A stretch of 55,572 nucleotides of DNA from Hyphomicrobiales bacterium (lineage in GTDB: Bacteria > Pseudomonadota > Alphaproteobacteria > Rhizobiales > Beijerinckiaceae): contig JAPLOU010000049.1 in NCBI GenBank assembly GCA_026400535.1, forward strand, positions 1 through 55,572. The letters run 5' to 3'. The notes beneath the pieces were generated by a model. That model did no database searches. It had not been told where the DNA came from and saw nothing but the letters and a program-made list of their open reading frames with translations. Both the position numbers and the translations under genes were made by a program. Positions 48,456 to 55,572 of the stretch are shown here, one piece after another. Position 1 is the first letter of the stretch. Each line of letters opens with the position of its first letter.

Positions 48456-49520
48456 ATGTCGCAGCCAGTTTCATCGCCTGATGCTCCGCCGACCGCATCC
48501 CTTGGAGCTTTGCCGGCTCAACTGGGCGCGCTCCTCGCGCTCTGCGCGGCTCTGGCCGGGGCCGCTCTGGCGAGCCAGCACCTCGGATCGCCGCTGCTGG
48601 CCACCGCAGCCATGCTGGCCCAGCTCTGCCTGCTGACAGGGACCCTGTTGCTGCTGCCGCTGCTCCTCGACCGGACAGTCCGGAAGCCGCTGGCGACGCT
48701 GGCCAGGGGCATGATCTCGCTGACGCCACCCCACGCTGATGACATCATCCGCCTGTCCGGGCGCGCGGATGCGGTCGGCGAAGTGGCACGCGCCTCGATC
48801 CTGTTGCTTGAACGCCATGACCATGTTGAGGGCATTGCCAGCAGCGTGCGCGATGCCCAGGGCGTCGCCCGGGACCTGCGCAAGATGGCGGACATGATCG
48901 GGGAGGGTCAGAACCAGATTGCACACTACCTGCTGGGCGCGACACGGGAGATCGAGGCTCTTCGCCGGGTGGCCAGTGAGGGGCAGACCGGGCTCAACGA
49001 GACCTGGGCCGCCGCGTCGCAGCAGACCCGGCGCGAAGTCGAGGCGCTCAAGGCCCTCCGGCGTGATCTGTCCGCGTCCGGCAGCATGGTCGAGGATGCC
49101 GCAAGGCTCCTGCAGCGCGAGGCGCACAGCCTCGGCGCGCACAGGTCGCTCGCCGGCGCATCGCTTGATGCGACGATCCGCGACCTTTCATCCGCCTCCC
49201 GTGCCCTCGCCACCCAGGTCCGCACCCTCGGTCCGGACGGCCATGACATCGCCGGCGCATTGGTTGACATCGGCGACCGTCGCGCCTCGTTTGTCCAGAC
49301 CATCGACCAGGTCACCATCGCCGCGCTGCGCCTTGAAGACCTGCTGCGCCGCGTGGATCAGCGCGTACGAACGGCTCACGGGGAGGTAGGTTCAACCCCA
49401 TCGTCGGTCGACGCAGCCGCTCTGAACGCCGATGACGCGATCCCGTTCGAGCAGCTCGTCGGGCGCGCCTTGCCGGCTGCAAACCATCCGGAACCCGTGC
49501 TTCAACGCGGGGCCGCCTGA
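48456..49520 (+). CDS. Two-helix membrane protein with HAMP-like and coiled-coil regions
   Basis: A 354-residue protein of unknown function. Two hydrophobic helices lie at about residues 20-40 and 47-70 with a very short loop. A HAMP-like segment follows (about 71-120, starting RTVRKPLATLARGMISL). A long helical, coiled-coil-like region of about 200 residues, rich in Ala, Arg, Glu and Gln, completes it. It resembles the front part of a chemoreceptor or sensor but lacks the conserved MCP hairpin, a kinase, and any cyclase domain. The C-terminal 45 residues are loosely ordered. It follows the GvpL/F-like gene by 95 bases in the same direction and is probably cotranscribed with it. Confidence 0.7.
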   Translation: MSQPVSSPDAPPTASLGALPAQLGALLALCAALAGAALASQHLGSPLLATAAMLAQLCLLTGTLLLLPLLLDRTVRKPLATLARGMISLTPPHADDIIRLSGRADAVGEVARASILLLERHDHVEGIASSVRDAQGVARDLRKMADMIGEGQNQIAHYLLGATREIEALRRVASEGQTGLNETWAAASQQTRREVEALKALRRDLSASGSMVEDAARLLQREAHSLGAHRSLAGASLDATIRDLSSASRALATQVRTLGPDGHDIAGALVDIGDRRASFVQTIDQVTIAALRLEDLLRRVDQRVRTAHGEVGSTPSSVDAAALNADDAIPFEQLVGRALPAANHPEPVLQRGAA

Positions 49521-49544
49521 ACACGCCCGCCGTGATGGTTGGCC

Positions 49545-50234
49545 TCAGACAAGAGCAGGCGTGATACGCGCGATGGCATCGGGCAGCTGGTCGAAATGCT
49601 GGATCACCACATCCGGCTCCAGGGCCTCGATCGGAACCTCCGTGTAGCCGAAGGGCACGCAGATCACCGGCAGGCCGGCATTGCGTGCCGTCAGGATGTC
49701 TGTCCTGGAATCGCCGATCATGATGGCGCGGCGCACGTCTCCGCCAGCAGCCTCGATGACCATGGTCAGGTGCCGCGCATCAGGCTTGAAGAACGGATAG
49801 CTGTCCCGCCCGGCGATGGCGGCGAAGCGCTCCGTGACCCCAAGCGCCTCAAGCAGCAGCCGCGAATGGCGCTCCGGCTTGTTGGTGCAGATGGCGAGGC
49901 GGTGGCCGGCGCCAGCGAGCCTGTCGAGGGCGCCCAAAACGCCGTCAAACAGGTAGGACTCGTCCGCCACGCGTCCGGCATAGACCTCGAGGAACACCTG
50001 GAACAGCGCCTCGAGCTTCTCGGGCGACAGCGGCCTGTCATACAGCCTGAAGCCGCGCTCGATCAGCGCCCGCGCGCCCGCGCCAACCAGGTCGCGCGCG
50101 ATGGAGACCGGCAGCGCCGCAAGCCCTTCCTGTGCCAGAACGACATTGAGCGTGCCGATGATGTCCGGCGCGGTCTCGGCCAGCGTTCCGTCGAGATCGA
50201 ACACGATTGTTGGGGGGCAGGACGGCTGGTGCAT
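49545..50234 (-). CDS. gph: HAD-family phosphoglycolate phosphatase
   Basis: A 229-residue HAD hydrolase. Motif I is VFDLDGTLAETAPD (nucleophile and acid Asp), motif II ICTNKP, the Lys motif FFKPDARH, and motif IV MIGDSRTDILTARNAG. The cap region has the Gph pattern. It would remove phosphate from 2-phosphoglycolate made during DNA repair or oxygenase side reactions. The ATG at 50234 is chosen since the longer frame (to 50294) adds unrelated residues. It lies about 100 bases after thiE in the same direction. Related sugar-phosphate phosphatases cannot be excluded. Confidence 0.88.
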   Translation of the reverse strand: MHQPSCPPTIVFDLDGTLAETAPDIIGTLNVVLAQEGLAALPVSIARDLVGAGARALIERGFRLYDRPLSPEKLEALFQVFLEVYAGRVADESYLFDGVLGALDRLAGAGHRLAICTNKPERHSRLLLEALGVTERFAAIAGRDSYPFFKPDARHLTMVIEAAGGDVRRAIMIGDSRTDILTARNAGLPVICVPFGYTEVPIEALEPDVVIQHFDQLPDAIARITPALV

Positions 50235-50332
50235 GCAGTGGCTTTGCCGGGTTTGTATCCCCGGATCAAGTCCGCTTGGCGCATGATCCACCATGAACGG
50301 GCCATTTTGGGACTGACGTGCCGGAAATGGAT

Positions 50333-51004
50333 CTAGCCGCCCGTGTCACCCCGGAGCCTCAGGGCCTCGTCGATCTCGGCGCGGAGTGCAGCTGCCGCAG
50401 CGCGCGGGTCGGGCTTGCCGGCAATGCCCGCCACGACCGCGATCCCGTCCGCGCCGGCCATGATGCAGTCATGCGCCGCGCCAAGGTCCATCCCGCCGAT
50501 CGCCACCAGCGGCCTGCGTGACTGCCGGACGCAGGCCGCGAGCCCCGCAAGCCCCATCGGTTCGGCGGCGTCGGGCTTGACGCCGCGCGAGACCACTGGC
50601 CCCACGCCGAGATGATCGACGGTATCCCAGGGCACATGCGCCATCTCGGACGGCTGCGTGATCGACAGGCCGATGATCGCGTCCGGCCCAAGGATGGCGC
50701 GCGCAGCCGCCGGCGGCAGATCATCCTGGCCGACATGGACGCCCGCAGCGCCGACGGCGCGCGCGACATCGGGCCGGTCATTGATGATCAGCGGGACCTG
50801 AAGCGGCGCGAGGACTGCCACCAGCGCGCGGGCCTCGTTCACCAGCGCGCCTGCCTTGGCGACAGGATTACGCAACTGGATCAGGGTTGCCCCCCCCTGC
50901 ACCGCGGCCAGCACGGTTTCGACCAGACCGGCGCGGGCGCACAGCACCGGGTCGGTCACAAAGTAGAGCCTGAGATCGGCCGTGGTCGCCATGGCTGCGC
51001 TCAC
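50333..51004 (-). CDS. thiE: Thiamine-phosphate synthase
   Basis: TIM-barrel enzyme of 223 residues that joins hydroxymethylpyrimidine pyrophosphate to thiazole phosphate. Features are LYFVTDPVLCARAG, VQGGATLIQLRNP, LIINDRPDVARAVGAAGVHV, GQDDLPPAAAR and VAIGGM. The GTG start at 51004 overlaps the thiM stop (GTGA); ATG 50992 is an alternative. Under the TPP riboswitch in front of thiM. Confidence 0.96.
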   Translation of the reverse strand: MSAAMATTADLRLYFVTDPVLCARAGLVETVLAAVQGGATLIQLRNPVAKAGALVNEARALVAVLAPLQVPLIINDRPDVARAVGAAGVHVGQDDLPPAAARAILGPDAIIGLSITQPSEMAHVPWDTVDHLGVGPVVSRGVKPDAAEPMGLAGLAACVRQSRRPLVAIGGMDLGAAHDCIMAGADGIAVVAGIAGKPDPRAAAAALRAEIDEALRLRGDTGG

Positions 51005-51762
51005 CGGACCGCGGCGATGGCGTCGATCAGCTTGGTCGCAAAACTGCCCGGTCCGGGGCTTCCAGGCTCGGCCAACTCGGCGGCGCGCTTCATCAGGGCA
51101 AGGCCCGCGATCGCCGCGTCCTTCGGCGCCGCCACTGCGAGAAAAGCGCCGACAAGGGCCGTCGTGGCGCAGCCCGTCCCCGTCACCTGCTGGCTGATGG
51201 CGTGCCCGCCTGTCACGGGGATGACATCATCTGCGATCACGAAGTCGGTAGCGCCTGTCACCGCCACGACCGCTCCGGTCAGATGCGAAAGCGTGCGCCC
51301 GGCCTCAATGGCCTCTTCGCTGCCGGAGAGGGAATCGACCCCGCGCCCGCTGCCCGCAGCCCCGGCCAGGGCCATGATCTCGCCGGCATTGCCGCGGATC
51401 ACGGCTGGCTTCATCCGGCTCAGCCGCAGGGCGACCTCGGTCCGGTAGCCAGTTGCACCGACCCCGACCGGATCAAGCACCCATGGCACCTGCCGCGCGG
51501 TCGCGCTGGCGACCGCCAGCTCCATGCCGGCCACGAATCCAGCGTCGAGTGTGCCGATGTTGATCACCAGCGCCCGGGAAATGGCCGCGAACGCGCCGGC
51601 TTCTTCTGCGGCATGAACCATTGCCGGTGAAGCGCCTGCGGCGAGGAGTACGTTGGCCGTGAAGTTCATCACGACGAAATTGGTGATGTTGTGGATCAAT
51701 GGGCGCTCGGCCCGCAGTGTCGAGAGTGCGGCAGACAGCTCTGCCCTGTGCGATGATGACAT
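51001..51762 (-). CDS. thiM: Hydroxyethylthiazole kinase
   Basis: Salvage kinase of 253 residues that phosphorylates 4-methyl-5-hydroxyethylthiazole. Features are HNITNFVVMNFTANVLLA, GASPAMVHAAEEAG, the phosphate-binding VLDPVGVGAT, and the catalytic loop QVTGTGCATTALVGAF. Start ATG 51762 follows the TPP riboswitch directly with GGAGGGATGG as the ribosome-binding region inside the riboswitch end. First gene of thiM-thiE (-gph). Confidence 0.96.
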   Translation of the reverse strand: MSSSHRAELSAALSTLRAERPLIHNITNFVVMNFTANVLLAAGASPAMVHAAEEAGAFAAISRALVINIGTLDAGFVAGMELAVASATARQVPWVLDPVGVGATGYRTEVALRLSRMKPAVIRGNAGEIMALAGAAGSGRGVDSLSGSEEAIEAGRTLSHLTGAVVAVTGATDFVIADDVIPVTGGHAISQQVTGTGCATTALVGAFLAVAAPKDAAIAGLALMKRAAELAEPGSPGPGSFATKLIDAIAAVR

Positions 51763-51763
51763 C

Positions 51764-51853
51764 CATCCCTCCGCCGGCATGACCCGGATCAGGTTCGAAG
51801 GGTTCGGATTGATCCGTCTCAGCAAGACCGTGGCTCGGCCTGCACCCCTTGGC
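51764..51853 (-). promoter_or_regulatory. TPP riboswitch (THI element) of thiM
   Basis: Read on the minus strand, the conserved elements come in order: AGGGGTGC, GCTGAGA, ACCCTTCGAACCTGATC, GGGTCATGCCGGCGGAGGGA. This matches the THI-box consensus. The 3' stem overlaps the Shine-Dalgarno of thiM 2 bases before its ATG, which indicates control of translation initiation: TPP binding hides the ribosome site. Confidence 0.96.
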
Positions 51854-51939
51854 TGGGCGCAACCGTAGGACGGGTTGTGCAAAAGCGCAATCCCGCCGCG
51901 CGCATGCCCGGCCATTGCGGCCGCGCGTGCGGATGGGGC

Positions 51940-52344
51940 TCAGTTGAGGGTCATGAAGCCCTTTGCCGGACGCGTGTCCCCGCCACCGATCCCGAGCACG
52001 TGCAATGCGCGTGCCTCCGGGTCCGGCAGGCTGACGGGCCGCACCGGCGCCGGCGTTTCGCTGACCCAGGCGCCATTGCGCAGAGCCTCACCGACAGCGT
52101 CACCCTCTTGCGCCGCTGCCGCGGAAGCGCCGCCGACGCCCGTCGCGTTGATGGCGCGCCGCAAGCCAACAGCCGTGCCGACGACCGCCCCTACGCCGGG
52201 CGCCGAGGTGGCCGCCGCCACAGGTGATTGTATTGAAGCCGCTGGAGCGGGCTTTGAGCCGGGCAGGAGACGTGTGCGTTTGGCTTCAGCCGTGCCCGCC
52301 CAGACGACCAACAAGCCGGCAACAAGGAGGACAAGAGGTGACAT
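51940..52344 (-). CDS. Small secreted protein of unknown function
   Basis: A 134-residue protein with a clear signal peptide (MSPLVLLVAGLLVVWAGTAE, then AKRTR). The mature part is Ala/Gly/Pro-rich and low in complexity, with GKGFMTLN-like end (PAKGFMTLN). There is no recognisable domain. GGAGG precedes the ATG at about the right distance. Third positions are strongly GC-rich, which supports a real gene, but homology cannot be judged by eye. It lies upstream of the riboswitch on the same strand. Confidence 0.55.
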   Translation of the reverse strand: MSPLVLLVAGLLVVWAGTAEAKRTRLLPGSKPAPAASIQSPVAAATSAPGVGAVVGTAVGLRRAINATGVGGASAAAAQEGDAVGEALRNGAWVSETPAPVRPVSLPDPEARALHVLGIGGGDTRPAKGFMTLN

Positions 52345-52986
52345 GCAGCAATCTCCTGACGCAACAATATTGCGAAGACATCACACACGTGTGAGGAAAC
52401 GGTTGGCAAACATCATTAACGGCAGCGGACAAATGTCATGCACCAGGATCCAGCGCCACAAGAGCGGAACCATGCCTGTCCGCCTGGCGCACTCATCCAC
52501 AACATGTCGGATGGTAATCCCCCCGCTTTTGGCGGGGTCTCTGCGTAGAATTCACACGGCCATTTCAGGCCTGAACTCGAGGCCGTCATAGATCTCGTTC
52601 AACGCCACCGCCATCCTCGATCGCCTGCTCCATCGCGCCCATGCCCTCAACATCAAGGGCCGAAGCTACAGGCTGCGCGATCTCGAGGAAGCCCTGAAGG
52701 GTTGACCATCCCAAAACCCGCACCCGGCCGACCGCGCCTCCGGGGCGCGCGCTCTGACGCGTGACGGTCAGCGCGCACCCCGGAGCCGCTCCGTTGCGCG
52801 ACACCTCGTAAAACTGGGTGTCGCTTGACAGGTGTCGAAGGCACAGCAGGCTGGCTCCGTCATGACCCCGCCAGGGCGGTCCTGAGCGGCACTGTCCGGC
52901 AGGCCGACGCTCAGGCACCTTGTCACACCGGGTCAGGCCGCTATTGATGGCTGAAGGGCGCTTCCGTGCTGCCCGGACGTGCCCGC
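52345..52986. other. Mostly noncoding junction before the P450 gene
   Basis: Apart from the IstB remnant (52592-52705) I see no gene. A C+G hairpin (CCCCGC/GCGGGG around 52520-52540) could be an old terminator. A minus-strand frame at about 52740-52920 gives a Cys-containing peptide-like stretch (CRSGPPWRGHDGASLLCLRH) of unknown identity. Base composition falls near 52345-52560, unlike flanking coding DNA. The region looks like an insertion junction. Confidence 0.4.
52592..52705 (+). pseudogene. C-terminal remnant of an IstB-type transposition ATPase
   Basis: A 37-codon + strand frame ends at a TGA (52703-52705) and contains ATAILDRLLHRAHALNIKGR followed by SYRLRDLEEAL. This is the C-terminus of IS21-family IstB helper ATPases. 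An in-frame TAG at 52589-52591 and lack of the rest show it is a fragment. It marks a past IS21-family insertion next to the P450 gene. Confidence 0.6.
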
Positions 52987-54381
52987 ATGACCGCAGACGC
53001 TTCCCTCTACCGCCCGCCGGCGCCCAGGCCAATGTCGCCGACGCTGTCACTGCTGCGTGTGCTGGCGATGCAGCCGCGCAGCCTGCTCAGCCTCGTGCCG
53101 AGGCAGGCCTACACCGAAATGGTGACGCCTCTTGGCATGTCGCGGCGCGGCATCCTCCTCGTCAACGATCCCGAACTGACCCGCACCATCCTGACCAATC
53201 CGTTGGAACATTTCCCCAAGAACGACCTGATGGTCGGTGCGCTCGAGCCGCTGGTGGGCGAATCCATCTTCGTGTCGGATGGTGCGGCCTGGCGCCGGCA
53301 GCGCGCCATGGTCGAGCCTGCTTTCAGCCACATGGGCATCGCCCGTGCCTTCCGCTGGATGCGCGAGGCGGTGGATGATTATGAGCAGCATCTCGATGGC
53401 GTTTCTGGGCGGGGGGAGGCCTTCTCGCTCGATGCGGCCATGAGCCACCTGACGGCGGACATCATCTGCCGCACGATCTTTTCGCAGTCGCTGGAGCTTG
53501 GCACGGCGCGGGATGTCTTCATCTCCTTCGCCGAGTTCGAGCGCTCGGTGGCCAGCGTCGATCTTTATCAGCTCATCCTCGGCAAGCCCTGGGGCAAGGT
53601 CCGCCAGCCCGGCCATGTGCTGGCCGCCTGCGAACGCATCCGCGCCCATATCGATGCCTTGCTCACCCCGGCGCTGGAGCAGGGGGCAAGGGGCGCCGGA
53701 GGCGTTCCTGACCCACGTGGAGACATTGTGTCTGACCTGGTGGCGGCGCGCGATGCGGATACAGGCGAGGGCTTCACCCGCAAGGAGTTGATCGACCAGA
53801 TCGGCGTCTTCTTCCTCGCCGGCCACGAGACCACCGCCAGCGTGATGACCTGGGCCTTCTTCATCCTGTCGCAGCGTCCGGATTATGCGGAGCACATCCG
53901 CGCCGAGATCGACGCCGTGGTGGGCAATGGTGAGATCGAGCTCGGCCACGTCAAGAAACTCGAGTTCATCCGCGACGTTTTCCGCGAGGCGCTGAGGCTC
54001 TATCCGCCGATCACCTTCATCCCGCGCGTTGCGGCCGAGGACACGATGATCGGCCCATATCGTGCGAAAAAGGGCGCGATGATCATGATCGCGCCGTGGA
54101 CGACGCACCGCCACCACGCGCTCTGGCCCAATCCGGACCGTTTCGATCCGGATCGTTTCACGCGCGACCAGATCATCCCCGGCAGCTACATGCCATTTGG
54201 CCTCGGTCCCCGGATCTGCGTCGGTGCCGCCTTCGCCACCATCGAGAGCGGCCTGATTCTGGCCAGATTGATCCGCCGCTACGACTTCGAGGCGATCGCA
54301 CCCGATCAGGTCAAGCCGGTGGCCCGGTTGACGACACGGCCCGCGAAACAGATCATGATGCGCGTGAGACTGAGGCGGTGA
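52987..54381 (+). CDS. Cytochrome P450
   Basis: A 464-residue P450 monooxygenase. The I-helix is FLAGHETTASVMTW (about 275-288), the K-helix ExxR is EALRLYP (about 334-340), and the haem loop is MPFGLGPRICVGAAFA (about 401-416, Cys near 410). The first 30 residues are not a membrane anchor; the protein is probably soluble, with electrons from a ferredoxin. Sequence character (SPAAPRPMSPTLS-like start, long F-G region) is closer to the CYP4/CYP102-like bacterial group than to short CYP101-like enzymes. The ATG at 52987 is chosen over 52966. It is alone; no ferredoxin gene is adjacent. Substrate unknown. Confidence 0.94.
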   Translation: MTADASLYRPPAPRPMSPTLSLLRVLAMQPRSLLSLVPRQAYTEMVTPLGMSRRGILLVNDPELTRTILTNPLEHFPKNDLMVGALEPLVGESIFVSDGAAWRRQRAMVEPAFSHMGIARAFRWMREAVDDYEQHLDGVSGRGEAFSLDAAMSHLTADIICRTIFSQSLELGTARDVFISFAEFERSVASVDLYQLILGKPWGKVRQPGHVLAACERIRAHIDALLTPALEQGARGAGGVPDPRGDIVSDLVAARDADTGEGFTRKELIDQIGVFFLAGHETTASVMTWAFFILSQRPDYAEHIRAEIDAVVGNGEIELGHVKKLEFIRDVFREALRLYPPITFIPRVAAEDTMIGPYRAKKGAMIMIAPWTTHRHHALWPNPDRFDPDRFTRDQIIPGSYMPFGLGPRICVGAAFATIESGLILARLIRRYDFEAIAPDQVKPVARLTTRPAKQIMMRVRLRR

Positions 54382-54426
54382 GGCCTACACCCGGCGCCGC
54401 ATTCTGCTTGACGATCGGACGCGTGC

Positions 54427-55446
54427 CTACCGCACCGGCGGCGCGTACAGGATGCCGCCCTGGCTCCAGAGCTGGTTGAGGCCGCGCGGAATCCCGAGGC
54501 GCGAGCGCGTGCCGACGTTCCGCTCGTAGATTTCCGAATAGTTGCCGACAGCGAGCACGGCCTGGGCCGCCCAGTCGTCGGCCAGGCCGAGCCTGGGGCC
54601 GAGGCCTCCCTCTGCACCCACAAATCGGCGCACATCAGGCTTTGTGGACGTGCGCGCCTCACGGACATTCTGCGACGTGATGCCCAGTTCCTCGGCACCG
54701 ATCAGGGCGAAGTTGACCCATTTCACCACCATGTGCCAGCGCACGTCGTCGGCACGGGTGACGGGCCCCAAAGGCTCCTTCGAGATGACGTCAGGCAGGA
54801 TGATCGCGCTGGCTGGGCGTTCCAGCTTCAGCCGTTCTGCGTAAAGTCCGGACTGATCCGTCGTCATCACCTCGCAGTCCTTGCGCGCGAAGGCGGCCAG
54901 CGTCGATGCCGCGTCCGGAAGGACCCTCAGCTTTGCCGCAACATTGTTCTCGCGGAAAAAGTCGGACGCGAGCGCTTCGCCGCTGGTGCCAGCCTGCGCG
55001 CAGGTGGTCCTGTCACCGATTTCGAGCGCGGAGGTGATGTTGCTGTCGCGATGGACCATGAAGCCCTGGCCATCATGGAAATTGATCCCGGCAAACAGGA
55101 AGCCGAACTCGGCTTCGCGTTGCAGTGTCCAGGTCGTGTTCCGCGACAGGACATCAATCCGGCGCTGGCTGAGCGCTTCGAAGCGCTCGCTGGCGGAAAC
55201 CGGCACGAACGCCACCTTGTCGGGCGAACCAAGCGTTGCAGCCGCCAGAGCGCGGCAGAAATCGACGTCAAATCCGCTCCATTTGCCGTCAGCCGCTCGC
55301 TCGGAGAAGCCGATCAGACCGGTGCTGACCCCGCAGATCAGGCTGCCGCGTTGCTTGACGGTCGCCAGTGTATCGGCCGCCGCCAGTCCTGAGCCCAGGG
55401 CGAGTGCGATGACCGCGCCCGAAACCGCGCGGATGATGTCGATCAT
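54427..55446 (-). CDS. Amino-acid ABC transporter substrate-binding protein (AapJ/BztA type)
   Basis: Periplasmic receptor of 339 residues for general L-amino acids. The signal peptide is at residues 1-24 (AVIALALGSGLAAA). Typical AapJ segments are TLATVKQRGSLICGVSTGL, GFDVDFCRALAAATLG, DVLSRNTTWTLQREAEFGF, DRTTCAQAGTS, and the C-terminal YSEIYERNVG with GIPRGLNQLWSQGG. No permease or ATPase gene lies in the window; as the gene faces away from the edge, partners are not the next genes and it may be an orphan receptor. It ends head-to-head with no gene but converges on the P450. Confidence 0.92.
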   Translation of the reverse strand: MIDIIRAVSGAVIALALGSGLAAADTLATVKQRGSLICGVSTGLIGFSERAADGKWSGFDVDFCRALAAATLGSPDKVAFVPVSASERFEALSQRRIDVLSRNTTWTLQREAEFGFLFAGINFHDGQGFMVHRDSNITSALEIGDRTTCAQAGTSGEALASDFFRENNVAAKLRVLPDAASTLAAFARKDCEVMTTDQSGLYAERLKLERPASAIILPDVISKEPLGPVTRADDVRWHMVVKWVNFALIGAEELGITSQNVREARTSTKPDVRRFVGAEGGLGPRLGLADDWAAQAVLAVGNYSEIYERNVGTRSRLGIPRGLNQLWSQGGILYAPPVR

Positions 55447-55456
55447 GTGAGCCCCC

Positions 55457-55572
55457 TCAAATCGATGGACCGTGCCTGATGACGACTTTCGTGCCCACCG
55501 GTACGCGGGTGAAAAGATCGATCACATCGCCATTGGCAAGGCGAAAGCACCCCGAAGAGATCGCATGACCGA
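55457..55572 (-). CDS. L,D-transpeptidase (YkuD), C-terminal part; continues beyond window
   Basis: The minus strand encodes the end of a second L,D-transpeptidase: GHAISSGCFRLANGDVIDLF, then TRVPVGTKVVIRHG and a TGA at 55457. The catalytic SSGCFR motif is intact. It resembles the end of the gene at 38071 but is diverged (about half of the visible residues), so it is a paralogue. The rest lies past the right edge. Confidence 0.9.
   Translation of the reverse strand, partial: GHAISSGCFRLANGDVIDLFTRVPVGTKVVIRHGPSI

Noticed and set aside
52586..53050. A 154-codon minus-strand gene before the P450
   Set aside because: It overlaps the IstB remnant and the P450 start, has no signal peptide or domain, and only a short Cys-containing stretch looks protein-like.

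Overview
This is a GC-rich alphaproteobacterial chromosome segment, most likely from Hyphomicrobiales (Rhizobiales). Three things point there: the icd / alaS / recA neighbourhood, an SOS box of the alphaproteobacterial GAAC-N7-GAAC type in front of recA, and a Mur-type Fur protein divergent from sitABCD. I cannot name a genus from sequence alone.

Layout. 1-742: no intact gene. 743-6090: isocitrate dehydrogenase, alanyl-tRNA synthetase, RecA and its SOS box. 6235-7375: a decayed acyltransferase-3 gene. 7506-9808: a two-gene ABC-2 exporter. 9844-15134: a uracil-DNA-glycosylase-family protein, a glutathione transferase, a two-subunit molybdenum hydroxylase of the isoquinoline-oxidoreductase type, a block of short tandem repeats and an anchored thermonuclease. 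15215-17230: a membrane histidine kinase and a cold-shock protein. 17244-22040: a urease operon (ureD, fused ureAB, an SnoaL/DUF4440-like gene, hupE/ureJ, ureC, a monooxygenase) with no ureE, ureF or ureG in the window. 22300-24133: an outer-membrane protein pseudogene, an 11-bp repeat array and a ureohydrolase that would make urea. 24393-28916: a TRAP transporter whose binding protein converges on its membrane subunits, with a short porin-like gene between. 29054-32302: SolA-type amine oxidase plus two exporters in one operon. 32570-37972: a soluble chemoreceptor with PilZ domain and C-terminal sensor, MoaA, a DUF971 protein and an orphan HerA-like ATPase.

38071-41797: an L,D-transpeptidase, tRNA-Val(CAC) with a triplicated 3' end, and a lipid-remodelling locus. 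The latter is a PmtA-type methyltransferase divergent from a PlcP-like phosphoesterase and an Agt-like glycosyltransferase, with Pho-box-like sequences between. 41864-43157: an FGE-fold protein and a histidine phosphatase. 43169-47284: Mur and the sitABCD manganese/iron importer. 47401-49520: two unusual genes, a GvpL/F-like protein with a J-like tail and a HAMP/coiled-coil membrane protein. 49545-51853: gph, thiE and thiM under a TPP riboswitch. 51940-55572: a small secreted protein, an IstB transposase remnant, a cytochrome P450, an amino-acid binding protein and the end of a second L,D-transpeptidase.

Across the window, five separate loci carry short tandem repeats (11-19 bp, 3-5 copies), all in intergenic or decayed DNA or at a gene end. 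One copy set extends the reading frame of the PmtA-like gene. The most novel-looking items are the tRNA-Val/pmtA repeat overlap, the GvpL/F-J plus HAMP pair, and the inverted-order PilZ chemoreceptor.
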